Of a stretch of DNA of 64,000 nucleotides, positions 44,979 to 52,076 are shown one piece after another. The position numbers and the translations under genes are program-made. This stretch comes from Sphingobacterium kitahiroshimense (GTDB lineage: Bacteria > Bacteroidota > Bacteroidia > Sphingobacteriales > Sphingobacteriaceae). Where the stretch lies: positions 3,596,001 through 3,660,000 of the forward strand of contig NZ_JAOQNK010000001.1 of assembly GCF_025961315.1 (NCBI RefSeq), read 5' to 3'. The first letter of the stretch is position 1, and the number at the start of each line of letters is the position of its first letter. The notes beneath the pieces are model-generated. The model made no database searches. It was not told the origin of the DNA and worked only from the letters and a program-made list of their open reading frames with translations.

Positions 44979-46073
44979 CTATTCTATAATAACATTAATA
45001 CCGGCCATTTTAGCTTTATATTTGATCTTTTCAATAAGGCCGTAATAGCTCCAGTTGCGGAGTAAGAATTCATCCTCCTTGGCGATCTCCTCTTTGTTGG
45101 ATTGATTGACTAGAAGAAGTGTTCCTGCCTGAGATTTGATACAGATATCAATGAGTCTTCTGCTATAGAGATGTAGTCTACTATCAACATAATTCTTTTC
45201 TTTCTGATTATAATGATCTAGACTTTTGAGTTTTCTTTTACGGCCATTGCCACCTCTATTATAAGTTATGGCTCTTTGTAGTCTATGTCTTGCCGCTTGA
45301 ATAGCAATACGACGGTATAAAAACTCTTCTTTTGTCCCGATTTGGTAGCAATCATTATCTATACTCACTGAAATAGGATGTTCAATAGATAGCGATGCTT
45401 CTGCAATAAGATGCTCCTGCAGAACATGGTCTTTTTGGGGCATTTCTAATGATAATAGAAGAAATATTTTACCTTTTATAACCTTTATAGCGCTAGAACA
45501 AGCCTTAATCTGCCCGACCAGTACCCTTTGTAACAGTATGCGTTTATCAGACCTATCTTTACCAAGATAAGTTCGAAAAGGAAGTTTAAATAAAGAAATT
45601 TTAAAATCTCGCCCTTGTTCATCATTACTTAATTTCATAGATTTTGAAGAAAAAGGAATAGGAATATCTTTTTTGTAAGTTCTTAACGAGCGCTCTCCCT
45701 TCCAGTAAGCTTTACGATCCGATTGAAAATTTTTGTATAATGTTGTATTGAGCGTAGATAAGATATCGGTCGGTATTTCGCCTTTAAAATAAGCTGAAAG
45801 AAGCCGATAGGTAGTATTCATTCTTGATGTATTCAATATTCCTTCTTCATCGGTATTACGGTCTGCTAATTTTACTTTCACTTCAGTAGTTAGATAAATG
45901 AGATCTTTTAAGCTATCCTGCAGAAATTGATGGGAGAGTACAATATTGGATGCTCTAAATATTATATTTTGCCAATCGAATAGCCTATCGTAATATGTGG
46001 CTCTTTTCTTTTTATCATCACAATCGATATAAATCTGTATTTTCCGGGTTAAAATAGTTGTGTTGTTTTCCAT
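44979..46073 (-). CDS. Cas12f/TnpB-like protein, predicted nuclease-dead and C-terminally truncated
   Basis: The 364-residue protein has the middle and C-terminal pattern of Cas12f: AYWKGERSLRTYKKDIPIPF (about 122-141, WED/REC boundary), a RuvC-I strand ISVSIDN (D239), IGTKEEFLYRRIAIQAARHR (245-264), the basic GGNGRKRKLKSLDHYNQKEK (274-293) and NWSYYGLIEKIKYKAKMAGI (340-359). At RuvC-II, where active relatives have a glutamate as in LEDL, it reads LLLVNQSN. It ends at GINVIIE, before the zinc finger and RuvC-III aspartate. It should therefore bind guide RNA and DNA without cutting. It follows a sigma-factor gene by 12 nt and lies beside four guide-like RNA units. Confidence 0.82.
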   Translation of the reverse strand: MENNTTILTRKIQIYIDCDDKKKRATYYDRLFDWQNIIFRASNIVLSHQFLQDSLKDLIYLTTEVKVKLADRNTDEEGILNTSRMNTTYRLLSAYFKGEIPTDILSTLNTTLYKNFQSDRKAYWKGERSLRTYKKDIPIPFSSKSMKLSNDEQGRDFKISLFKLPFRTYLGKDRSDKRILLQRVLVGQIKACSSAIKVIKGKIFLLLSLEMPQKDHVLQEHLIAEASLSIEHPISVSIDNDCYQIGTKEEFLYRRIAIQAARHRLQRAITYNRGGNGRKRKLKSLDHYNQKEKNYVDSRLHLYSRRLIDICIKSQAGTLLLVNQSNKEEIAKEDEFLLRNWSYYGLIEKIKYKAKMAGINVIIE

Positions 46074-46085
46074 AACAAAGGGGTT

Positions 46086-46898
46086 TTAAGCAGTTTTCTT
46101 GCGGGGTTTTATTTTACTGTGTGCCTCGATAAATATTTTTTTGACAGCTGTAGTGTTTAAATGCAATTGCTTTGATATTTGTTCAAAAGAGAATTGCAAT
46201 TCATAGCGCATGCGGAAAATTTCTACCTGTTCGTCTGTAAGTTCTACTTGTGCAACAATCTTTTTATTTGAGATTGCCTTATTTATTTTTTCATAACTAT
46301 TTAAAATTGAACGAAGAACTTCAATCGTCTTTTCTACTTTTAAACTCACTTCATAGTCCGATATTCCGCCTAAGTAATAGGCAATACGCTCATAATTGAA
46401 GCTGTACTGAAGACTGAGTCTGATGAATAGTTGGTGTTCGAGGTTTAAAAATGGCAGTACTTTGTTGAGTTTATCTAATTGATGCTGCTTTTCATTGTCT
46501 AATTTATCAAGATAAACTAAGTCTTCATGAGCGTCATCATCTTCTTCATATCCAGCAAGAAATTCCTGATAATTTTCTATAGAATCTAATTGAAGGAGGC
46601 TACGGTGAAAGCGGCTCCGGGGGTTGCTATAAAAAATATGAATAGCCTTTTTAATTTGCATTTTTAGGAAATGCAAAAGATCTTCTTCAGAATGAATATT
46701 TTCCCGATATAGCCATAACCTTAAGAAAGCTTCATGAGTAATACTAGTTGCAATACAGGTGTCTTGTGTCGCACGGTTAGAGCGGAGGTAGAAATACGGA
46801 TAAAACTTCTCATAGAAATAATTTAATCCTGCTTCAATCCCTTTGTTGAGTTGGATAAGTTGTTTTTTAGTGTTTTTTTGACTGTAAAGTTTGTTCAT
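46086..46898 (-). CDS. ECF-like sigma factor with two region-4-like HTH segments
   Basis: The 270-residue protein contains a sigma region 2 pattern at about residues 20-92 (SITHEAFLRLWLYRENIHSE, then FLKMQIKKAIHIFY), an acidic linker (YEEDDDAHEDL), and two helix-turn-helix blocks resembling region 4: residues 148-199 (LQYSFNYERIAYYLGG) and 218-264 (QFSFEQISKQLHLNTTAVKK). It is longer than usual ECF factors (about 190 residues). No anti-sigma gene is adjacent; instead a Cas12f-like gene follows after 12 nt. I infer that it acts with that protein to start transcription at guide-defined sites. Its 3' end shares a 17-nt string with RNA unit A. Confidence 0.78.
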   Translation of the reverse strand: MNKLYSQKNTKKQLIQLNKGIEAGLNYFYEKFYPYFYLRSNRATQDTCIATSITHEAFLRLWLYRENIHSEEDLLHFLKMQIKKAIHIFYSNPRSRFHRSLLQLDSIENYQEFLAGYEEDDDAHEDLVYLDKLDNEKQHQLDKLNKVLPFLNLEHQLFIRLSLQYSFNYERIAYYLGGISDYEVSLKVEKTIEVLRSILNSYEKINKAISNKKIVAQVELTDEQVEIFRMRYELQFSFEQISKQLHLNTTAVKKIFIEAHSKIKPRKKTA

Positions 46899-47164
46899 AT
46901 TTCGTTTTATTTAGTGGGTAAACTTTTGAGACAACTTCGTGCAGTTTCTTTTCTGGCGATTTTAACCATGAAGCTGCCTAAGTTGAAAGATTTATGAATA
47001 GAACTTATTGGTATTGACGGTAATCTTGTTTTAGTCGTTTTGCGATTTTCTTAAAAGAATTTGTGAAGACCTTATCATGTTGAAAGCGTTCGTGAAAAGA
47101 TGTTTTAACTCAAAATTCAATATTGTATAAACGCTCCAAGAAGATATTAATGAATAAACCGGTT

Positions 47165-47192
47165 CAAATTTAGTGTAATGGCAGACCTTCAA
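47165..47192 (-). promoter_or_regulatory. Candidate promoter of the sigma/Cas12f-like operon
   Basis: Read on the minus strand, TTG (47192-47190) is followed after 17 nt by TAAATTTG (47172-47165), a TAnnTTTG match. It would give a leader of about 260 nt for the sigma gene that includes the site matched by unit D (47003-47017). Confidence 0.4.
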
Positions 47193-47251
47193 TTGTATAT
47201 CCCTAGCAACATGTAGCTTTATCTTCGTTGAATAATTTAATTCTTGGTAGG

Positions 47252-47321
47252 TATTTAGTGAGCGACAAGTGTCCTCACCCTACGGCTGTACAAGCAGCCT
47301 CGATAAATATTTTAATAGCTG
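47252..47321 (+). ncRNA. Guide-RNA-like unit A (scaffold 47252-47301 plus about 20 nt)
   Basis: The 50-nt scaffold folds into stem 1, GTGAG/CTCAC with inner pairs GAC/GTC, and stem 2, GGCTG/CAGCC around loop TACAAG, and ends in CCTC. Compared with the other units, changes in both stems are compensatory. The following sequence, presumed guide, begins GATAAATATTTT and is unrelated to those of B, C and D. GCCTC plus these 12 bases recurs at 46123-46139 inside the sigma gene. The strand is inferred: variable sequence follows the scaffold on the 3' side, as in Cas12f and TnpB guides. Confidence 0.7.
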
Positions 47322-47618
47322 ATTCGTATATATAACCTGCTTGTAAGCTGATATTCTTACCTCATAATTATAAATAGTGCATGATTGTATATACGTAGTA
47401 ATTTATTCATTTTGTTAGTCCAGCTTATTGTTTATACATAACCAATAGTCTTGTGTTCAGGAGCTAATGATTGAGTTAACCTCAATATATGGGTAGAGAA
47501 AAGATGTTAATCATTATAAAAAGCGGATGAGTAACCCATAAAGATTGTTAACCCATTATTGTTCTAGCAAGTTACAGTTGATACAGATTGTAAAGCTTGA
47601 AAAAAATAAATTGGAAAG

Positions 47619-47688
47619 TATTTAGTGAGTAGTTTAAACCCTCACCCTACGGCTTTACAAGAAGCCTCATTTTGTCTTTAATATCTAT
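47619..47688 (+). ncRNA. Guide-RNA-like unit B (scaffold 47619-47668 plus about 20 nt)
   Basis: Stem 1 is GTGAG/CTCAC with inner pairs GT/AC; stem 2 is GGCTT/AAGCC around TACAAG. It is identical in length to unit A with no insertions or deletions. The adjoining presumed guide begins ATTTTGTCTTTAATATC. I found no convincing match to it elsewhere in the window. Confidence 0.7.
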
Positions 47689-47975
47689 TTTATTATGGAA
47701 GTGATTTCGCAGTGCTTCTATAGGGCTGTTTTTATAAAGGTTATTTACAGCTATAGATTTTAAGTCTCCTTATCTTAGTAAGAACCTAATTGTGTACTAC
47801 TTTTATTTTTTATCTTTAAAATACTTCGTATGCAATAAAAAGAGCAGCTTTCTCCATATTGTAATCCAACTGTAGTAAGAGCTTTTGCATGTAATTTTAT
47901 AGTCCTTTGCTGTATGTACAATTCAGTTTACAAAGTTGATGAACAAAGGTTATTGCAAGTTTTTTGTAGACCATG

Positions 47976-48045
47976 TACTTAATGAGCAGCATTTGCTCTC
48001 ATCTTGCGGTTTCACAAGGAACCTCTTCTCTCGGGCTACTAAAGG
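47976..48045 (+). ncRNA. Guide-RNA-like unit C (scaffold 47976-48025 plus about 20 nt)
   Basis: This is the most divergent unit, yet pairing is kept: stem 1 ATGAG/CTCAT with inner AGC/GCT, and stem 2 GGTTT/GAACC around CACAAG. Both members of several pairs have changed together. The presumed guide begins TTCTCTCGGGCTACTAAAGG; no match was found in the window. Confidence 0.68.
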
Positions 48046-48369
48046 AGTGTAGGTCGTGAGCGTAATGTTTACCAAGGTAGATGATGGGTACGTAAACTTA
48101 TGATATCTGTCTAAATCTATTATTAAATTATAATGTGCCCTTTAAAAGGAATAATAAGAAAAATTAATTTCTAATCTTAATGAACCCTTAGGATAAATAA
48201 ACATAAACATAGTTGTGTATCACTTAATAATTAGGGACAACAAACAAGACCAAATATGAGAAGATCCCTAACCATCTATTAACCAAGTATGACTTTGGAA
48301 AACAGAAATTGGCAACATATTATTAATATCTTTTTTTAATGAAGAAAAAATACAAAGTTGTTTTCAGTG

Positions 48370-48441
48370 TATTTGGCGAGTGGAACTATCCCTTGCCTTA
48401 CGGCTTCACAAGAAGCCTCTTTTTTATCAATACCAATAAGT
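48370..48441 (+). ncRNA. Guide-RNA-like unit D (scaffold 48370-48419 plus about 22 nt)
   Basis: Stem 1 is GCGAG/CTTGC (one G-U pair) with inner GGA/TCC; stem 2 is GGCTT/AAGCC around CACAAG. Six T residues follow CCTC, so stem 2 could also terminate transcription here. The next 15 nt (48427-48441, TCAATACCAATAAGT) match the minus strand at 47003-47017, upstream of the sigma operon and in its sense. The offset of 7 nt from the scaffold end is unexplained. Confidence 0.68.
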
Positions 48442-48613
48442 CAAAGAACAAAAACGTGAATATATCGCTGTGCTGATATCACCTTAGAACATTTAATTTT
48501 TGAGAATCCTAGGTTTTGATGAATATTTCATATCGATCATAATTGGTTACATATACCATAGGACGAAAGGTAATTTCTCCCTTATATACACAAAAGTAAT
48601 ATTAAAAAAGGAA

Positions 48614-48660
48614 TTGCGCAAATTAAATCAGCTTTTTATTTGTATTTATTTTGCGCAAAT
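48614..48660. promoter_or_regulatory. Repeated operator-like palindrome upstream of the XRE gene
   Basis: Two copies of TTGCGCAAAT (48614-48623 and 48651-48660), each with palindromic core TTGCGCAA, lie 37 nt apart just before the XRE regulator. They are candidate binding sites for that regulator. Confidence 0.5.
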
Positions 48661-48678
48661 ATTTACTCTATTTGTTAC

Positions 48679-49161
48679 GTGTCAAGAATAAATGAAGATA
48701 TTATCCTGAATATTGGTCAAAAATTTCGAGAGCGTCGAGATGAATTAGATTTTACGCAAAGGGACGTTGCACATATGACTGACCTTACCATTAATACCAT
48801 TGCTGCGGTAGAAAAGGGAAAAGGTACGACTATGTATAACTTCTTGCTAATTTGCCGCGCACTGAATATCCAGCCCAGAACATTGTTTGAGAAGAACATG
48901 GATCTGACGCCACTATATAAAATCGAACCTGAATCTAAACGACGTATAGAAACAACACAAAAGTTGGATCATTTAGTTTATCACTCGGATTTTTTTAATA
49001 CACCTAAACGTGTGGCGGAGGTATTGGCAGAATTGAATTTGGATAAAAACGATAGCAATAAATTTTCCGTTTATTTAACGGGATATTGTAAAGAGCATGT
49101 GTTAGAATATAGAAAAGAAGGAAATTTTAAGCTATATAAGAAAAAGACGAATAAAATATAG
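48679..49161 (+). CDS. XRE family transcriptional regulator
   Basis: The protein (160 residues from GTG 48679) has an N-terminal helix-turn-helix of the Cro/CI type (IGQKFRERRDELDFTQRDVA, then HMTDLTINTIAAVEKGKGTT) and a C-terminal domain of about 80 residues without a recognised family. An in-frame ATG at 48640 would add 13 odd residues and place one of the TTGCGCAAAT repeats inside the gene, so the later start is preferred though not certain. It flanks the guide-RNA-like array and diverges from the sigma/Cas12f-like operon; whether it regulates the array is unknown. Confidence 0.72.
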   Translation: MSRINEDIILNIGQKFRERRDELDFTQRDVAHMTDLTINTIAAVEKGKGTTMYNFLLICRALNIQPRTLFEKNMDLTPLYKIEPESKRRIETTQKLDHLVYHSDFFNTPKRVAEVLAELNLDKNDSNKFSVYLTGYCKEHVLEYRKEGNFKLYKKKTNKI

Positions 49162-49344
49162 AAAACACACAAAGCTGATACTTCCTGAGTAATTTGGCTG
49201 ATTGAGGCTCGCGATTAAAAACGGCAGTTTGAGTTCATGTCTATATTTGTTATCGAATTCATATACTTCATTTATGGATTTTCAATTTGATAATGAATGT
49301 CTTAAAAAGATTATATTAATATATCTTGTTTTTTCATTTTTATG

Positions 49345-49375
49345 TTTGATATAAAAAAAATCTAAGTTACATTTG
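49345..49375 (+). promoter_or_regulatory. Promoter of tRNA-Lys
   Basis: TTTG at 49345-49348 and TACATTTG at 49368-49375 are 19 nt apart, the ideal Bacteroidota promoter. Transcription would begin about 5 nt before the mature tRNA. Confidence 0.8.
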
Positions 49376-49386
49376 AGTATAGACTT

Positions 49387-49459
49387 GACTTTGTAGCTCA
49401 GCTGGTAGAGCAATTGACTCTTAATCAATGGGTCGAGGGTTCGAGCCCCTCCGAGGTCA
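49387..49459 (+). tRNA. tRNA-Lys (CTT)
   Basis: The acceptor GACTTTG pairs with CGAGGTC, the anticodon stem ATTGA/TCAAT encloses CTCTTAA (anticodon CTT), and the T stem is GAGGG/CCCTC. The discriminator is A at 49459; CCA is not encoded. Confidence 0.94.
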
Positions 49460-49467
49460 CCTCCTGT

Positions 49468-49506
49468 AAAAAAGCCATTTTTCTTTATGAAAAGTGGCTT
49501 TTTTAT
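49468..49506 (+). terminator. Terminator after tRNA-Lys
   Basis: AAAAGCCATTTTTC pairs with GAAAAGTGGCTTTT (one G-U/A mismatch region) and is followed by T residues. Confidence 0.78.
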
Positions 49507-49778
49507 TCTTCGCGACTTTTGATACTTGAGATTGATTCGTTTTTTTTATCCTCAAAATGATTTGTTTTACATTTTTTGCAATTCATATGTAACTTGGACA
49601 TTTGTGATTGAATCAATCATCCTGTTAAAATCGTTTTTTCGGCTAATTTAAGACCTCTAGTAATCAATTAACTACAAAATTTTGGTGGTTTCATCGATTA
49701 AAAGTCATTACTAAACGTTCATTAATCTAAATTTATTAGCCATTTTCGCCCTAAAATTAATACTTACTATATTTTAGG

Positions 49779-51371
49779 ATGATTAAAAAAACCAGAACTA
49801 CAAAGACCAAATTTTTAAAGAAGGTAGTTTATTTTATTATAACATTTTTGGTTGTATACGCATGTCGTAAAAACCAGATCAGAATAGATCAGAACGCTGT
49901 ACACTTTACAGCAACGATCGTTGAAGAGAATCAAAATAGAGCAATAGGTACTACATGGCAAAAAGGAGATGAGATCGGTATATTTATGATCGAGTCAGGA
50001 ATGCCATTATCGACTAGTTCCATTGTCAACGGTACTAATAATCATATTTTTTTTATAAACGGATCAATATTTCAAACTACAGATGAACTTTTCTTACCTG
50101 AAAAATCGGTAGATTTTATTGCTTATTATCCTTTTAAAATAATTAGCGATTATCAATATGTACTTGATATAACGGATCAGTCTAATCAGGCGAAAATAGA
50201 TCTCATGTACGCAAAAAATGCAAAGGCAATCAATAAAGGGAACAATAATATTCCACTTATATTTGAACGTCAATTATCAAAAATATCCATTAAATTAACG
50301 GTAGCCAATATAGATGAACACGGGTATGAAGAGATGAAAGTCGTAATGCCGAAACTAAACACGCTTGGCTCCTTTGATCTGGTAACAGGCAAGTTAGCAG
50401 TTAAAAAGGACAGCCAGAAAGATATTGAGGGAAAAGTCATAAACAACCATGATGGGACTGCTTTTGTCGAATTCTTCCTTTTTCCAGGAGAAAATATTAC
50501 TGGAAAAACCATACAGTTTTTAACTTCAGACAACACGAAGTTTACTTGGAAGCTACCAAAAGTAAATAAACTGAAAAGAGCGAATCATTATTCTTTTGAT
50601 GTAAAAATTGATAACGGTATTTCTGATGGAGGCATTGTCGCAACGCAACCTTACTTAGAAATTCCAGGAATAACGAAGTTGAAAAAGGACGAGGTTTTTA
50701 TTCAGCACTTTTTACCTGATGATCCGAAACGCCGTAATTACACCATGCTGTACGATAAGGTGAAAAAAATGGCCTATTGGGTTGCCTACCCGTTGCACAG
50801 TAGTTATCTCGGTAATGCCAAACGTACCGATGACTGGCAATACGACCCGGCTATAGCAATGGAGTTTCAGCCCACTTTATTTAAAGGTTTTGGTACTTCA
50901 GGTTACGATAGAGGGCATCAGTTGCCAAGTGCGGACAGAAATTTTAATAATGCTCAGAATAAGACTACGTTTTACTTTTCAAATATGACCGCACAGGCAT
51001 CTAAACTGAATCAGGGTGTCTGGGCAAACCTAGAAAATAAAGTGCGGACATGGACGGCACAATGTGATACGCTATATGTGGTAACAGGAGCGATGCCAAA
51101 TACAAAATCTAACACAGCGATTGAATATATCATCGATAATAAAAACATAGAAATCGCCAGACCCAAGTATTATTTTAAAGCGCTAGCAATGAAAAAGGGA
51201 AAGAATTATTATACCATTGCCTATAAGATGGACAATGAAACACCAAGTTCTAACAAGTTTGAAAAGTATCAAATGACAGTAAGCGAATTAGAGAAAGTGA
51301 CAGGATTTAATTTGTTCCCGGATTTAAATACAACGCAAAAACAAAGTATTGATGCAAACATTTGGAGATAA
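49779..51371 (+). CDS. Fimbrillin-like lipoprotein fused to a DNA/RNA non-specific endonuclease
   Basis: The 530-residue protein has a lipoprotein signal (VVYAC, cysteine near residue 29) and two parts. Residues about 40-285 look like a fimbrillin-family domain (HFTATIVEENQNRAIGTTWQ, then GDEIGIFMI). Residues about 300-530 are a beta-beta-alpha-metal nuclease of the NUC1 type with YDRGHQLPSADRNF (H380) and FYFSNMTAQASKLNQGVWAN, whose Asn binds the metal. It is probably anchored in the outer membrane facing outwards and degrades extracellular nucleic acid. It is a single-gene unit. Confidence 0.85.
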   Translation: MIKKTRTTKTKFLKKVVYFIITFLVVYACRKNQIRIDQNAVHFTATIVEENQNRAIGTTWQKGDEIGIFMIESGMPLSTSSIVNGTNNHIFFINGSIFQTTDELFLPEKSVDFIAYYPFKIISDYQYVLDITDQSNQAKIDLMYAKNAKAINKGNNNIPLIFERQLSKISIKLTVANIDEHGYEEMKVVMPKLNTLGSFDLVTGKLAVKKDSQKDIEGKVINNHDGTAFVEFFLFPGENITGKTIQFLTSDNTKFTWKLPKVNKLKRANHYSFDVKIDNGISDGGIVATQPYLEIPGITKLKKDEVFIQHFLPDDPKRRNYTMLYDKVKKMAYWVAYPLHSSYLGNAKRTDDWQYDPAIAMEFQPTLFKGFGTSGYDRGHQLPSADRNFNNAQNKTTFYFSNMTAQASKLNQGVWANLENKVRTWTAQCDTLYVVTGAMPNTKSNTAIEYIIDNKNIEIARPKYYFKALAMKKGKNYYTIAYKMDNETPSSNKFEKYQMTVSELEKVTGFNLFPDLNTTQKQSIDANIWR

Positions 51372-51594
51372 ATCTTACCATTCATTGCATTGTAAAAAAC
51401 ACACAAGACATTGAACAGCACCATATATATTGGTGAGTTGTTTGTTAGAAGATTGCTTTTAAAAGAAATATCAGGGGGACCTAGGCAAAATTAAGCTCAG
51501 ATTCCCATTCTTTTTTAATGATAAAACCAAACGATTTTACACATTAATTGTTTTGGAGGTACTGATTAATGGTTATACTTTGTATTTTAGCTAG

Positions 51595-52071
51595 ATGAAT
51601 ATAAAAGGATTTGCTTTCATTCTTATTGGGGTATTGTCCTGTCTAAGTGTGGCAGCGCAAAAGAACCCATTACCGGCACATAACAATTGGATATTTGGAC
51701 CTTCTATTGGTTATCAATATCAGAGCGGAAGTTTTTTGAAAGCATCTGCCTGGGGGTTATTTGCACCAAATGAGTCGCAGTATATGAAAATTGATGCTGG
51801 TGCAAATTTCACTTGGATGGGCGGTAAAACAACTGTAATTCCCGAGTTGGGATTTACTTATTATGTCAATGATTTTGTTCTATTACCTTTTGTCAAAGCC
51901 GAATTGACCCCCTATACGGTAACGCCAAAAGTTGGTCTCAGTCTTTTCTCTCTCATTGATCTGGGAGTAGGTTATGGGTTTGATATTAATACCAAGAAAG
52001 ATTTTAAACAAATTAAAGGAGTGAATTTATCCTTAGGAGTCAATATTCCTTTAAACTTTCATTTATATTAG
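51595..52071 (+). CDS. Small outer-membrane beta-barrel-like protein 1
   Basis: This 158-residue protein has a signal peptide ending near SVAAQ and a body of alternating strands rich in aromatic residues (IFGPSIGYQYQSGS, GANFTWMGGKTTVIPELGFT, then PFVKAELTPYTVTPKVGLS). This fits a small outer-membrane beta-barrel. It has no recognised family. The next gene encodes a paralogue of similar length, 5 nt downstream. Confidence 0.65.
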   Translation: MNIKGFAFILIGVLSCLSVAAQKNPLPAHNNWIFGPSIGYQYQSGSFLKASAWGLFAPNESQYMKIDAGANFTWMGGKTTVIPELGFTYYVNDFVLLPFVKAELTPYTVTPKVGLSLFSLIDLGVGYGFDINTKKDFKQIKGVNLSLGVNIPLNFHLY

Positions 52072-52076
52072 ACTCT

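Larger units (their letters stand above)
46899..48640. other. 1.7-kb non-coding region carrying the guide-RNA-like array
   Basis: No credible protein gene lies between the sigma factor and the XRE regulator. The region is AT-rich and holds four conserved 50-nt units, at 47252, 47619, 47976 and 48370 (+ strand), with 357-394 nt from one to the next. The sequence between units is not conserved, so each may be a separate transcription unit rather than a CRISPR array. A possible remnant of a fifth unit begins at 46908. Confidence 0.75.
49162..49778. other. Intergenic region containing tRNA-Lys only
   Basis: Apart from tRNA-Lys, its promoter and its terminator, no gene or repeat is seen. The stretch from 49507 to 49778 is AT-rich and precedes the fimbrillin-like lipoprotein gene. 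Confidence 0.6.

Noticed and set aside
48370..48430. Unit D as a simple rho-independent terminator
   Set aside because: Stem 2 plus six T residues would fit, but units A, B and C share the stem without a T run, and stem 1 covaries too, so termination cannot explain the conserved structure.
47252..48441. CRISPR array
   Set aside because: The four units are 357-394 nt apart, far beyond normal spacer lengths, and differ from one another. No cas1, cas2 or leader is seen. Separate guide-RNA-like units fit better.
44979..48441. IS200/IS605-type transposon with tnpB
   Set aside because: There is no TnpA transposase, no terminal hairpins or target duplication, the Cas12f-like gene is truncated before catalytic residues, and it is coupled to a sigma factor.
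48500..48691. 63-residue frame before the XRE regulator
   Set aside because: It crosses the paired TTGCGCAAAT sites, overlaps the regulator start in another frame and shows no conserved pattern.
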